A stretch of 64,000 nucleotides of DNA from Rhodobacteraceae bacterium EL129 (GTDB lineage Bacteria; Pseudomonadota; Alphaproteobacteria; Rhodobacterales; Rhodobacteraceae), in contig ONZJ01000002.1 of assembly GCA_900313005.1 (NCBI GenBank), positions 541,001 to 605,000 on the forward strand, read 5' to 3'. Each line of letters starts with the position of its first letter. Position 1 is the first letter of the stretch. The notes below the pieces were generated by a model. That model saw only the letters and a program-made list of their open reading frames with translations. It was not told the DNA's origin and searched no databases. Positions 35,573-43,464 of the stretch are shown here, piece after piece. A program made the translations under genes and the position numbers.

Positions 35573-35646
35573 GCAAAAGTAGCTCAGTCTGGATAGAGCG
35601 AACGACTGTTAATCGTTTTGGCGCAGGTTCGAATCCTGCCTTTGCA
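35573..35646 (+). tRNA. tRNA-like RNA with Asn(GUU) anticodon arm, degenerate
   Basis: D stem GCTC/GAGC, anticodon arm AACGA-CTGTTAA-TCGTT (anticodon GTT), T arm GCAGG-TTCGAAT-CCTGC, all perfect. The acceptor GCAAAAG pairs with CTTTGC only if one A is bulged, and the 3' end reads ACA, not CCA. It abuts the Leu-like RNA with no spacer. It might be processed into a working tRNA-Asn after CCA addition, but the shared acceptor defect argues for a special role. Confidence 0.6.
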
Positions 35647-35650
35647 CATC

Positions 35651-35686
35651 GGTCCCTGAAAAGGACCACTGGTCTTGAACACCAGT
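35651..35686 (+). ncRNA. Two adjacent anticodon-arm-like hairpins: Phe(GAA) and Ser(UGA)
   Basis: Hairpin one (35651-35667) is GGTCC-CTGAAAA-GGACC: five pairs, a seven-base loop, T at loop position 2 and triplet GAA, like a tRNA-Phe anticodon arm. Hairpin two (35668-35686) is ACTGGT-CTTGAAC-ACCAGT: six pairs, a seven-base loop, T at position 2 and triplet TGA, like tRNA-Ser(UGA). Neither has D or T arms around it. With the two cloverleaves just upstream this makes four anticodon-loop look-alikes in 190 bases. Confidence 0.5.
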
Positions 35687-36040
35687 TAAAACACCGGGAT
35701 CCGGGGCTGCCTCAGCAGAGGTTGGCCCGGCGGTCTGTCCCTTCGGGGAATGATTAATGGATCTGCCACTGCTCTGGCCTTGCGTCGGAGCATGGGATGA
35801 CGGCTTGTGCCGTGGTTCAGTCTGCGAGGCTGCCCCGTGAGGGCGGATAAGCACGCCGGGTCACTGCGCGCCCTCTCGCCCATCTCCCACGCCGGGTCAT
35901 GGCGCGGGGTGGCTTCGGGTTCCACCTCACCGCCCTTGAATAATGGGCATCACACCTGTCGGCATTCTGCCGCAACACATTGAAAACACTGAAAGGAGCT
36001 CTTGCCTTGCGACGATAGGACGAGACGAATTGGAGACGAT
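35687..36040 (+). ncRNA. GC-rich structured leader between the tRNA-like cluster and slipin
   Basis: No protein gene. Several small hairpins are visible: CCTC-AGCA-GAGG, TCCC-TTCG-GGGA, ACGGC-TTGT-GCCGT and GCCC-CGTGA-GGGC. The 12-mer CACGCCGGGTCA occurs twice (35852 and 35888, 36 apart). This may be one long RNA with the upstream tRNA-like parts, or a 5' leader of the slipin mRNA. Folding was done by eye only. Confidence 0.4.
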
Positions 36041-37192
36041 ATGATGACACATATACTGACGAAACTGACCGATTGGCTGACCGGATACACCCGCGTCACC
36101 GTTATGGAAACCGAACGACTGCTGGTGCTGGAGAAGGGCCGTATCGCCAATATCCTGAGCGCTGGGGAACACCGCATCAAGCGGCGTGATACCGTGACGG
36201 ACCTCCATGATTTGGGTCGCCTCCGTTTCACTACGCCCTACGAGGCAGCTCTGTTTCGGGAACGCCCCGATCTGGCCGAAGCGCATCTGACCGAAGTTCG
36301 CGCAGGTGACGACGAGGTTCTGATCGTCCGGCGCGACGGGCGTCTGCACGAGGTGATCCTGACAGGGGACCGCGTGGTCTACTGGACCGATGCAGGCCCC
36401 TGGACGGTGGAGCGGTATGCGCTGACGGACACGCTGACAGTACCCACCAAACTGGCCAACGCGCTGGTTCGGGCGGGGCTGACCACAGGTTTCAACGCCA
36501 CGGAAGTGGCTGAGGGACATGTGGGCTTGCTGACCGTGGACGGTGTTCTGAAAGGACGCTTGACCCCTGGCACACACGCCTTTTGGCGGCTGGGGCGGCA
36601 TGTGGCTGTGCGGCAGGTCGATCTGAGGACACGTACGCATGAGGTCACGGGTCAAGAGATCCTGACCAAGGACCGCGTGACGATCCGGGTGAACCTGACC
36701 GCCGTGTACCGTGTGGTTGATCCTGAGCGTGCCGTAGCGGCCGTGAAGGATTTCACCGAGGCGCTGCACCGGGCCCTGCAACTGGCGTTTCGCCGGACGC
36801 TGGGTGCGCTGACGCTGGATACGATCCTAGCCGAGAAAGGCGCTGTGAATGCAGAAGCCGCCGAGGCCGTACGGGCGGAAATGGCCCGTATCGGGGTCGA
36901 GGTTGGTGAGATCGCCCTGCGCGATGTCATCCTGCCCGGCGAGATGCGCGATATCCTCAACCGTGTGGTTGAGGCCGAGAAGGAAGCCGAGGCCAATGTG
37001 ATCCGACGCCGGGAAGAAACGAACGCAACGCGGGCGCTTCTGAACACGGCAAAGGTGATGGCCGACACCCCTGTGATGCTGCGTCTGAAAGAGCTGGAAG
37101 CTTTGGAGACGATCGCAGGGAAAGTGGACACTCTGACCGTGCACAACGGGACTGAGGGTCTGATGACCGAGGTCGTGCGCCTGCGCGATTGA
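36041..37192 (+). CDS. Slipin family (SPFH/Band 7) protein
   Basis: A 383-residue protein. The SPFH domain covers about residues 150-300 (AEGHVGLLTVDGVLKGRLTPG; ILTKDRVTIRVNLTAVYRV; GVEVGEIALRDVILPGEMRD), followed by an EAEKEAEANVIRRREET coiled coil, the usual slipin order. The first 140 residues are not the usual membrane hairpin but a soluble, charged extension. GGAGA lies four bases before the ATG, with a second ATG right after. The RNA cluster immediately upstream suggests the two act together. A strong terminator follows. Confidence 0.9.
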   Translation: MMTHILTKLTDWLTGYTRVTVMETERLLVLEKGRIANILSAGEHRIKRRDTVTDLHDLGRLRFTTPYEAALFRERPDLAEAHLTEVRAGDDEVLIVRRDGRLHEVILTGDRVVYWTDAGPWTVERYALTDTLTVPTKLANALVRAGLTTGFNATEVAEGHVGLLTVDGVLKGRLTPGTHAFWRLGRHVAVRQVDLRTRTHEVTGQEILTKDRVTIRVNLTAVYRVVDPERAVAAVKDFTEALHRALQLAFRRTLGALTLDTILAEKGAVNAEAAEAVRAEMARIGVEVGEIALRDVILPGEMRDILNRVVEAEKEAEANVIRRREETNATRALLNTAKVMADTPVMLRLKELEALETIAGKVDTLTVHNGTEGLMTEVVRLRD

Positions 37193-37211
37193 GGTCTGGC
37201 TACGGCTGGTG

Positions 37212-37244
37212 TCCGGCCCGGGGGAACCCTCGGGCCGGATTTTT
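37212..37244 (+). terminator. Rho-independent terminator after slipin
   Basis: Perfect nine-bp stem TCCGGCCCG / CGGGCCGGA with a ten-base loop and five T's. It closes the tRNA-like/slipin unit. Confidence 0.92.
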
Positions 37245-38405
37245 CTATGTTTGCGGGTGCAGGATGCGCAGGATGAGCGCGGCTGAGGCCATCGCAATCC
37301 CGCAGGCCGTCATCAGCGCGATATGATAGCCGCCGCCTTGGTCGAACAATACACCCGCCAGCCACGGCCCCAACAACCCAGCCGTTCCCCAAGCGGTGAA
37401 CACTCGTCCGTATATGCGCGGCCCGCGATCCATGCCGTAGCGTTTCGCGATGGCCGCAGGGTAGACGGCGATGGTGCCGCCGTAGGCAAAGCCGATCAGG
37501 CCAAAGGCCGGTAGCATCGCCGCCGATGTGCCAAAGGTGGCAAGCCCTGCCAAGGCAAGGGCTGTCGCTGCGGCCAGGCCCCCCAGCAATCGACCCGGAG
37601 AAAGCGTATCCGCCAACTGCCCAGCGATCATCGCCCCGGCCAAATTACAGGCCGCGATCACGACAGGCGCGAGCCAGGCCGCGGTTCCCGGACGCAGTGC
37701 CGCCGCAATTCCGGCGGCGTGACCGATCACCATCAGCCCGGCCATCACACCGCCGAAATAGGCGAGCCAGAGAAGGCCAAGCTTGTGCATGCCTGGGTTG
37801 GGTTGAATCAAGTTGGTTGGTGTCGATTTAAATCGGGCCCGCGCCAGATGCATCAATCCCGCGCTGACCAGTCCGACGCCGATCAGGCATACGGCAAGGC
37901 TGTTCATCGCACGTGCAAAGCCGCCGGTCGACAGGGCGATTTCAAACAAAGCGGGTGAGACGACTGACCCCAAGGCATAGGCCGCTGTCACCACGCCCAT
38001 CGCCAGCCCTTCGCGGCCTGGATTGACCTGTGCTGAAATTTGCAGACCAAAGCCATAGCCCAAACCATTCGCGGCCCCGAAGATCAGGCTGTAGCCCAGC
38101 CAGACCCCTGTCAGCGTTCCCGCCAATCCTGCCCCATAGGCACCTATCGCTGCCAGAGCGCAGGCCGTGCCCATCAGCATTGCGGCCGAACCTTTGGTGT
38201 AAAGCCGGGGGCCTATCAGAACCACCAAAGTGATCGCCACGAGGGCCATGGAATAGCTGAGCGAAACCGCTGTGCGCGATGCGGTAAACTGTGCCTCAAG
38301 CGGGACCAGAAAGACGGAAAAGGCGTGGATCGACCCCATCACCACTGAAACCAGCGCAGCGGCGATCAAAACGATCATTCCGGAGGATGCGGGGGGCGAG
38401 GTCAT
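37245..38405 (-). CDS. MFS transporter
   Basis: A 386-residue permease with twelve hydrophobic segments. The loop after helix 2 and the GLGYGFGLQISAQV and GFAYGGTIAVYPA stretches fit the oxalate:formate antiporter-like/monocarboxylate branch of the major facilitator family. The start at 38405 leaves four bases to the upstream gene, so it is co-transcribed with the carboxymuconolactone-decarboxylase-like and DUF2237 genes. The substrate is unknown. Confidence 0.85.
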   Translation of the reverse strand: MTSPPASSGMIVLIAAALVSVVMGSIHAFSVFLVPLEAQFTASRTAVSLSYSMALVAITLVVLIGPRLYTKGSAAMLMGTACALAAIGAYGAGLAGTLTGVWLGYSLIFGAANGLGYGFGLQISAQVNPGREGLAMGVVTAAYALGSVVSPALFEIALSTGGFARAMNSLAVCLIGVGLVSAGLMHLARARFKSTPTNLIQPNPGMHKLGLLWLAYFGGVMAGLMVIGHAAGIAAALRPGTAAWLAPVVIAACNLAGAMIAGQLADTLSPGRLLGGLAAATALALAGLATFGTSAAMLPAFGLIGFAYGGTIAVYPAAIAKRYGMDRGPRIYGRVFTAWGTAGLLGPWLAGVLFDQGGGYHIALMTACGIAMASAALILRILHPQT

Positions 38406-38409
38406 TCGG

Positions 38410-38805
38410 TCAGGCCTTGAAGGCCTCATCCACCGGGACTTGCAGGGCTGTCGCCAAGGCGTTGGTTTGGCTGGCCATGCCGATGACCGACAGAAGCTCG
38501 CCTTGCTGGGCGTCGGTCATGCCCTTGGCGCGGGCCGCTGCCGTGTGGGAATGGGCGCAGTATTCGCAGGCATTGGTGACCGAGACGGCGATGTAGATCA
38601 GTTCTTTGGTCAAAGGGTCCAATTCACCCGGTCCCATGACGGCTTTCAGCCGGTCCCATGTGGCACGCAAGAGGGCCGGATCATGGGCCAGTGCACGCCA
38701 GAAGTTGTTGATGAAATCACCGCCTCGCGTGGTTCGGATGTCGTCAAACACCGCCTTTACATCGGGGCTGGCACCCTCGTCTGAGATCAGCGTGACTGTG
38801 GCCAT
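38410..38805 (-). CDS. Carboxymuconolactone decarboxylase/AhpD-like protein
   Basis: A 131-residue helical protein. The AhpD-type active stretch is clear: TNACEYCAHSHTAAARAKG, with the redox Cys pair and the His pair. Such proteins act as thiol peroxidase partners or unrelated decarboxylases. It lies between DUF2237 (12 bases upstream) and the MFS gene (four bases downstream) in one operon. Confidence 0.88.
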   Translation of the reverse strand: MATVTLISDEGASPDVKAVFDDIRTTRGGDFINNFWRALAHDPALLRATWDRLKAVMGPGELDPLTKELIYIAVSVTNACEYCAHSHTAAARAKGMTDAQQGELLSVIGMASQTNALATALQVPVDEAFKA

Positions 38806-38817
38806 GGGGTGGATTCC

Positions 38818-39192
38818 TTATGCGGTGGCGTGTTCCTTCAGCACCTTCAGCGGCACGATGTCGAGGGCGCGCAGATGTGTGGCCTCCAGTTGCACCTTGG
38901 GCGCGCAGCCTTCGTCGTGGGCCTGAAGGAAGCGGGCGGCACAGAGGCACCATTGATCGCCGGGCTTCAACCCGGCAAAGCCAAATTCGGGGCGTGGTGT
39001 GGAAAGATCGTTGCCGACGTATTTGGAATAGGCCAGAAATTCAGCGGTCATCAGGGCGCACACCGTGTGGCTGCCCTGATCCTCGGCACAGGTGTTGCAG
39101 GCGCCATCGCGGAAAAACCCGGTCATCGGGTCGGTGGAGCAGGACGTCAGATCGCCGCCTAATACGTTGAGAGATTGGTCTTTTTCGGTCAT
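38818..39192 (-). CDS. DUF2237 family protein
   Basis: A 124-residue protein rich in conserved Cys and short motifs: NVLGGDLTSCSTDPMTGFFR, then CNTCAEDQGSHTVCALMT, then PGDQWCLCAARFLQA. This is the DUF2237 pattern; the family is uncharacterised and the Cys may bind metal. First gene of the three-gene operon with the AhpD-like and MFS genes. Confidence 0.88.
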   Translation of the reverse strand: MTEKDQSLNVLGGDLTSCSTDPMTGFFRDGACNTCAEDQGSHTVCALMTAEFLAYSKYVGNDLSTPRPEFGFAGLKPGDQWCLCAARFLQAHDEGCAPKVQLEATHLRALDIVPLKVLKEHATA

Positions 39193-39225
39193 GTCTTTGC
39201 CTTTGTGTGCAGGGGCAGTATGGCC

Positions 39226-40389
39226 TCAAAGACCCTCGGCAATCAATCGGAACATGGCGACATTGCTGTCATTCACGCCCGGCTCCCGGAATTGGCGATC
39301 TGCGGCGGTGGTGACAATCACCACATCGCGGGTCTGGTCGATATAGATATATTGCCCATAAATGCCACGTGCCAGAAACTGCCCCGGCTCGGACCCCAGC
39401 GGAATCCACCATTGATAGCCATAGCTAGTTTCCGTCTCGGTGGTCTTGGCCGAAGGCCGGGTGGACGCGGCGACCCAGTCGGCTGGTACGATCTGCTGAC
39501 CGCCATATTGCCCATTCTGAGCGATCATCAGGCCAAAGCGGGCATAATCGCGAGTGGTGACGTTCAGCCCGCCCAGCACAAAGGCCACGCCAGCACCATC
39601 GGTGATGTAATAGGGGTCCTGCTCCAGCCCCAGCGGCTGGATGATTTTTTCGGACAGAAGCGTAGGGATATCCTGCCCCGTGGCCCCTCGGATCACCATC
39701 GAGATCACATGGGTGTCGATCGAGACATATTTCCAATCCGCCCCCGGCTCGGATGTGCGTTCGGTCAGCGCGGTGGTGAAGTCATCCATCAGCCGCCCCA
39801 GCGCCAGCACGCGGCCCATGCGGTTGATGTCGGAATTATAGTCGAGGTAATCCTCGTTGAAGGCCACACCGCTTTCCATTTGCAGCACGTCTTCGATGCT
39901 GGCGCCCTCATATGCGCTGCCCATAAGTTCGGGGGCGTATTTGGTGACCGGGTCGTTGATGGATGTGATGTCGCCATCCTCTAGAACGATACCAAAGAGC
40001 GCCGAAAGATAGCTTTTGGCCACGGACCAGCTGATCCGGCGGTCCTCGGCCTCGGTCCCCAGTTGATAGCTTTCATGCACAATCTGCCCGTCTTTGAGCA
40101 CTAGCAGAGAGGTGACGGCGCGGTCTATGATCCATTGTCCGGTTGTGGCGGGCAGGGTGGCGTCAGGTCCCTTGGGTAGTTCTGACAGAGAGCCATCGCC
40201 GCGCGGCACATCGCGGGTCAGAAAGGCACGGTCCATGTTTGAGAAATTGCCGACGATCTTGTCCTCGTCAAAGACTGTGTTCACGGCCATGAGGCGTTTC
40301 AACTCGTCTTTTTTCCACAGACCGACACAGAGCAAGACCAGGCCACTGATGAGCAACCCCCGGAAAACCCATTTGAAAAATCTGCGCAT
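39226..40389 (-). CDS. Membrane-anchored serine hydrolase, class C beta-lactamase family
   Basis: A 387-residue protein with one N-terminal helix (residues 8-24) that should anchor the rest in the periplasm. The serine and lysine are in SVAK (Ser122, Lys125). DYNSD and the YVSID segment are candidates for the second motif, and the late block is YGYQWWIPLG. It resembles esterases and 6-aminohexanoate-oligomer hydrolases of this fold more than true beta-lactamases. Transcribed alone; the substrate is unknown. Confidence 0.85.
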   Translation of the reverse strand: MRRFFKWVFRGLLISGLVLLCVGLWKKDELKRLMAVNTVFDEDKIVGNFSNMDRAFLTRDVPRGDGSLSELPKGPDATLPATTGQWIIDRAVTSLLVLKDGQIVHESYQLGTEAEDRRISWSVAKSYLSALFGIVLEDGDITSINDPVTKYAPELMGSAYEGASIEDVLQMESGVAFNEDYLDYNSDINRMGRVLALGRLMDDFTTALTERTSEPGADWKYVSIDTHVISMVIRGATGQDIPTLLSEKIIQPLGLEQDPYYITDGAGVAFVLGGLNVTTRDYARFGLMIAQNGQYGGQQIVPADWVAASTRPSAKTTETETSYGYQWWIPLGSEPGQFLARGIYGQYIYIDQTRDVVIVTTAADRQFREPGVNDSNVAMFRLIAEGL

Positions 40390-40462
40390 GGTGCCCCCTT
40401 TGCGATGTTGGGGTCAGACAATCATTCGCCGGGGGTGCATGCAAGCCTGACGCGGCGGCGGG

Positions 40463-41152
40463 TCAGCGGAATTTGTCCATCAGCTTCTGCATCGGCGTGC
40501 GGGTGTCTTCGGCGCGCGCGGGCGGCTCTTCCGACTTTGCAATCGGCCTCGTCGTGTCTTTCGGCGTGGATTTGGAGGAGCGCGCCGGGGTCAGGCGCAG
40601 GCCCACAGCGTTGAGGAACTTACCACTGTCGCCCTCCGCCAGATGGGGCGCACCGTCGCCGATGCCGCGCATTAGATCATCCAGCCATTCGGCATCCGCC
40701 TTGGCAAAATCCTGTAGCACGTAATGGGGCACGAGCTCCTTGCGGCCTGGGTGACCGACGCCCAGACGAACGCGCTGGTAGTCTGCACCGATATGCTGGT
40801 GCACCGACCGCAGCCCGTTGTGGCCGGCATGCCCGCCGCCTTGTTTGACGCGCAGCTTGGCCGGGGCCAGATCAATTTCGTCGTGGAACACGGTCACATC
40901 TTGGGGTGTTAGCTTGTAGAACCGCATCGCCTCGCCCACGGATTGGCCGGACAGGTTCATGAATGTTTCGGGCTTGAGCAGCATGATCTTATCCGAACCC
41001 AAACGGCCTTCGGCGATCTGCCCCTGAAACTTGGATTTCCACGGGCCAAAGCCATGGTCCCCGGCGATCTGGTTCAGAGCCATGAAGCCGATGTTGTGCC
41101 GATTATGGGCATATTTCGCGCCCGGATTGCCCAGTCCTACAAAGAGCTGCAT
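40463..41152 (-). CDS. pth: Peptidyl-tRNA hydrolase
   Basis: Cytosolic enzyme that frees tRNA from dropped-off peptidyl-tRNA. The core shows FVGLGNPGAKYAHNRHNIGF with the catalytic His, LKPETFMNLSG, FHDEIDLAP and GGHAGHNGLRS. The 229 residues include a disordered C-terminal tail (PARSSKSTPKDTTRP onward) longer than in E. coli. The start at 41152 places the family N-terminus correctly. rplY, often its neighbour, lies 3.2 kb upstream, separated by inserted genes. Confidence 0.97.
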   Translation of the reverse strand: MQLFVGLGNPGAKYAHNRHNIGFMALNQIAGDHGFGPWKSKFQGQIAEGRLGSDKIMLLKPETFMNLSGQSVGEAMRFYKLTPQDVTVFHDEIDLAPAKLRVKQGGGHAGHNGLRSVHQHIGADYQRVRLGVGHPGRKELVPHYVLQDFAKADAEWLDDLMRGIGDGAPHLAEGDSGKFLNAVGLRLTPARSSKSTPKDTTRPIAKSEEPPARAEDTRTPMQKLMDKFR

Positions 41153-41231
41153 GGTTATCGGTTCCGTTTCTTGCCTGAGCTGGTCTACGCTCAGCACGAG
41201 ACAGAATCAATCATCGAAAGTCTGCAACTCC

Positions 41232-41915
41232 ATGGCAATATTTGAGATCAATGGCGTGGCTTTGGATGTTCCGGACCATATCCTGAACGACAAGATCGCC
41301 GCCAAGATGGCCTCGGGCGGGTATGAAGCGCTGGAGGCGGCGGGGGTGCAGGCCCGAGTGCGCAAGGGCAACCGGGTGATGGAGTTTGGCGCGGGCGTAG
41401 GCTATATCGCATCGCTGGCGGCAACGATCACGGGGGGTGAAAACGTGGTCACGGTTGAGGCCAACCCCGATATGATCCCGGTGATCCGCGGCAATCTGGA
41501 CCGCAATGGATTTCAGATGGCCACCTTGATCCATGGGGCCGTGACAGGCCTTGATGACGCCGAGCCGACAATAGCGTTTGAACGCAAGAAGTCCTTTTGG
41601 TCGGCAAAGCTGGCTGGGATGGACAGCAATCCCGATGCCGTGGTGGATGTGCCGATGCTCCAATTGCATCCGCTGTTGGCCGAGCATCGCCCCCATGTGG
41701 TGATCATGGATATCGAAGGGGCCGAAGCGCACCTGTTCGAGCGCAAATGGCCGCGTCATGTGCGCAGCGTGATGATGGAGCTGCATCCCAAGCAATACCC
41801 TGACGCCGTGATCAAGAAGATTGTGGATTGTATGTCGGCCTCAGGCCTGACCTATGATCCCGGCCCGTCGCGCGGGCGTATCCTTGGGTTCCGACGGGTG
41901 CGCGACGGCGACTGA
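41232..41915 (+). CDS. FkbM family methyltransferase
   Basis: A 227-residue protein. SAM-binding VMEFGAGVGYIASLAA and VVTVEANPDMIPVIRGNLDRN are followed by VVIMDIEGAEAHLF and MMELHPK, the FkbM pattern. The chosen ATG follows 80 bases after the divergent pth start; a longer frame to 41031 would run inside pth. The acceptor is unknown. It belongs to the block inserted between pth and rplY. Confidence 0.85.
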   Translation: MAIFEINGVALDVPDHILNDKIAAKMASGGYEALEAAGVQARVRKGNRVMEFGAGVGYIASLAATITGGENVVTVEANPDMIPVIRGNLDRNGFQMATLIHGAVTGLDDAEPTIAFERKKSFWSAKLAGMDSNPDAVVDVPMLQLHPLLAEHRPHVVIMDIEGAEAHLFERKWPRHVRSVMMELHPKQYPDAVIKKIVDCMSASGLTYDPGPSRGRILGFRRVRDGD

Positions 41916-41925
41916 TCAGTCCAAA

Positions 41926-42477
41926 TCAGCTGGCGGCGATCAGGTCTTGCGTGGTCATGACGGTGGCAAATTCTCCGTGCAGATTGGCCAATGTCACCGA
42001 GTGAATTTGGTCTGCGCTGTGATCCACACCATCGGGGCCGGTGGCCGCATAAGCCCAGACCGCATCGGATACATAGACCGTGTCAAAGCCCAGGTTGCCC
42101 GCTGAGCGCGCGGTGGATTCCGCGCAATGATTGGCGGTGGCCCCGGTGATTACCACACGGGTTACGCCGGATTGTCTCAGATCCTTCTCAAGCGTGGTGC
42201 CAACAAAAGCGCTGGCCACGTTTTTGATGACGGTGGCTTCCCCTTCTTGCGGCACGGCGAAAGGTTGCGGGTCCGCGCCGGGGGCCTCGGAATGAAATGG
42301 ATCATCCGGTGTCAGCCCGTGGTGATGTACGTGCACGATCATGTCACCGCGCGACCGAAATGCGCCCAAAAGCTGTTCGATATTGCCCTCGGCATTTCGG
42401 CACGAGCGTTCTGCCCCGGCCTGATCATCCGCCACAAAGGCCATTTGCGCATCAATTACCAACAATGCTGTTTTCAT
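41926..42477 (-). CDS. Isochorismatase family cysteine hydrolase
   Basis: A 183-residue alpha/beta hydrolase of the nicotinamidase/isochorismatase fold. The catalytic triad is visible: Asp in LLVIDAQ, Lys in TVIKNVASAF and Cys in TGATANHCAEST. It starts three bases after the 2-oxoglutarate oxygenase stop, so the two form an operon. Substrates in this family include nicotinamide, isochorismate and ureido compounds; which one applies here is unknown. Confidence 0.88.
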   Translation of the reverse strand: MKTALLVIDAQMAFVADDQAGAERSCRNAEGNIEQLLGAFRSRGDMIVHVHHHGLTPDDPFHSEAPGADPQPFAVPQEGEATVIKNVASAFVGTTLEKDLRQSGVTRVVITGATANHCAESTARSAGNLGFDTVYVSDAVWAYAATGPDGVDHSADQIHSVTLANLHGEFATVMTTQDLIAAS

Positions 42478-42480
42478 CCC

Positions 42481-43344
42481 TCACCCCTCCTGATTTTCTG
42501 CGCGGGCGGCAAGAATGCGCGCCACACGTTTGCCGTAAATCCGCACATTGATATCATCGCTGATCACGCGCCCTTCTTGTTCGTCATAGGTCATGATCGC
42601 GGTGATACGCGGCCGTTTCCCTTCGACTTTGGTCACACCGTGCAGCGAATAGCCACCCCGGAACAGCGTGAAGGTACCAGCGCCACGGGAAAAGGTTTTG
42701 GCCTGCGACATATCCCCGGCCAGCAAGCGATCGACGGCCTCGCGGTCTTCTGCCTCGTCGGTGCGGGAGTTGGGAAGGAAGGTGAACTCTCCCCCGCTCT
42801 CGGCGGCCTGCAACAACAATGTCACGGTGCATTCGGTGGTGTCGTAATGCCAGGCGTGCCAGCTGTCGGGTTGTAGCGCCACAACGTTGAGCGCCTGAAA
42901 TTCGTCGGCACAGCGATAAAGCTGCTGCTTTTGCTGAACGCGCCGCACGAATTCGGTCAGCATTTGTGAATGGTACAGGCGTTTGATCAGGGTGTCGCCG
43001 GGGATCTGATCATCCGCCAGTTGCACCGCGACATGCATGAATTCGCGGCGGCGGGGGTCATCGGCGGGCAGGCTTGGATCAATCGCGCCCTGATAGATGT
43101 TGCGTTTGATGGTCAGCACTTCCGCCTGCGGCAGCAGCGTATTGCTTTCGGCGGTCAGGTCGGCCAATCGGTCGAGCCGGATGAAACCATCCAGATTGCA
43201 CCAGCCATGGGTTTGCATGCTCTGCTGACATTCCTTCAGGAAGTCTGCACCGACGCCACGGTCGAGATCATAGATTGGATAGCGCTCCATATCGACCAGA
43301 TATGTTGCGATATCGGGCTGCGCTTGGGGTTGCGTCAAAGCCAT
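42481..43344 (-). CDS. Fe(II)/2-oxoglutarate oxygenase of the HalD/BesD-ArpA family, hydroxylase-type metal site
   Basis: A 287-residue protein. The iron ligands are His166 and Asp168 in WHAWHYDTTE and His235 in GGYSLHGVTKV; GKRPRITAIMTYDE supplies the 2-oxoglutarate arginine. True halogenases of this family (BesD, HalD) have Gly in place of that Asp, so this should hydroxylate rather than halogenate. BesD-type substrates are free amino acids such as lysine. It is divergent from a LysR gene and coupled to an isochorismatase-type hydrolase. Confidence 0.85.
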   Translation of the reverse strand: MALTQPQAQPDIATYLVDMERYPIYDLDRGVGADFLKECQQSMQTHGWCNLDGFIRLDRLADLTAESNTLLPQAEVLTIKRNIYQGAIDPSLPADDPRRREFMHVAVQLADDQIPGDTLIKRLYHSQMLTEFVRRVQQKQQLYRCADEFQALNVVALQPDSWHAWHYDTTECTVTLLLQAAESGGEFTFLPNSRTDEAEDREAVDRLLAGDMSQAKTFSRGAGTFTLFRGGYSLHGVTKVEGKRPRITAIMTYDEQEGRVISDDINVRIYGKRVARILAARAENQEG

Positions 43345-43391
43345 GGGATGCCTCCTGTCGGTTCAGAGTGTCATGTTGAAGTATTCATGTG

Positions 43392-43417
43392 ACTTTGCGG
43401 GGATGTCATGGCAAAGT
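43392..43417. promoter_or_regulatory. Inverted repeat in the oxygenase/LysR divergent promoter
   Basis: ACTTTGC-N12-GCAAAGT, a perfect seven-base inverted repeat in the 120-base divergent region, of a size suited to a LysR-type dimer. CATG...CATG elements surround it. Proposed operator; not tested. Confidence 0.5.
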
Positions 43418-43464
43418 AAAATCAAAGAAAAACCTCTCATGAACATAAAAAACTTATAATACCC

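Noticed and set aside
41031-41231. N-terminal extension of the FkbM-type gene
   Set aside because: It is antisense to the start of pth and encodes no FkbM-like residues; the family start is at 41232.
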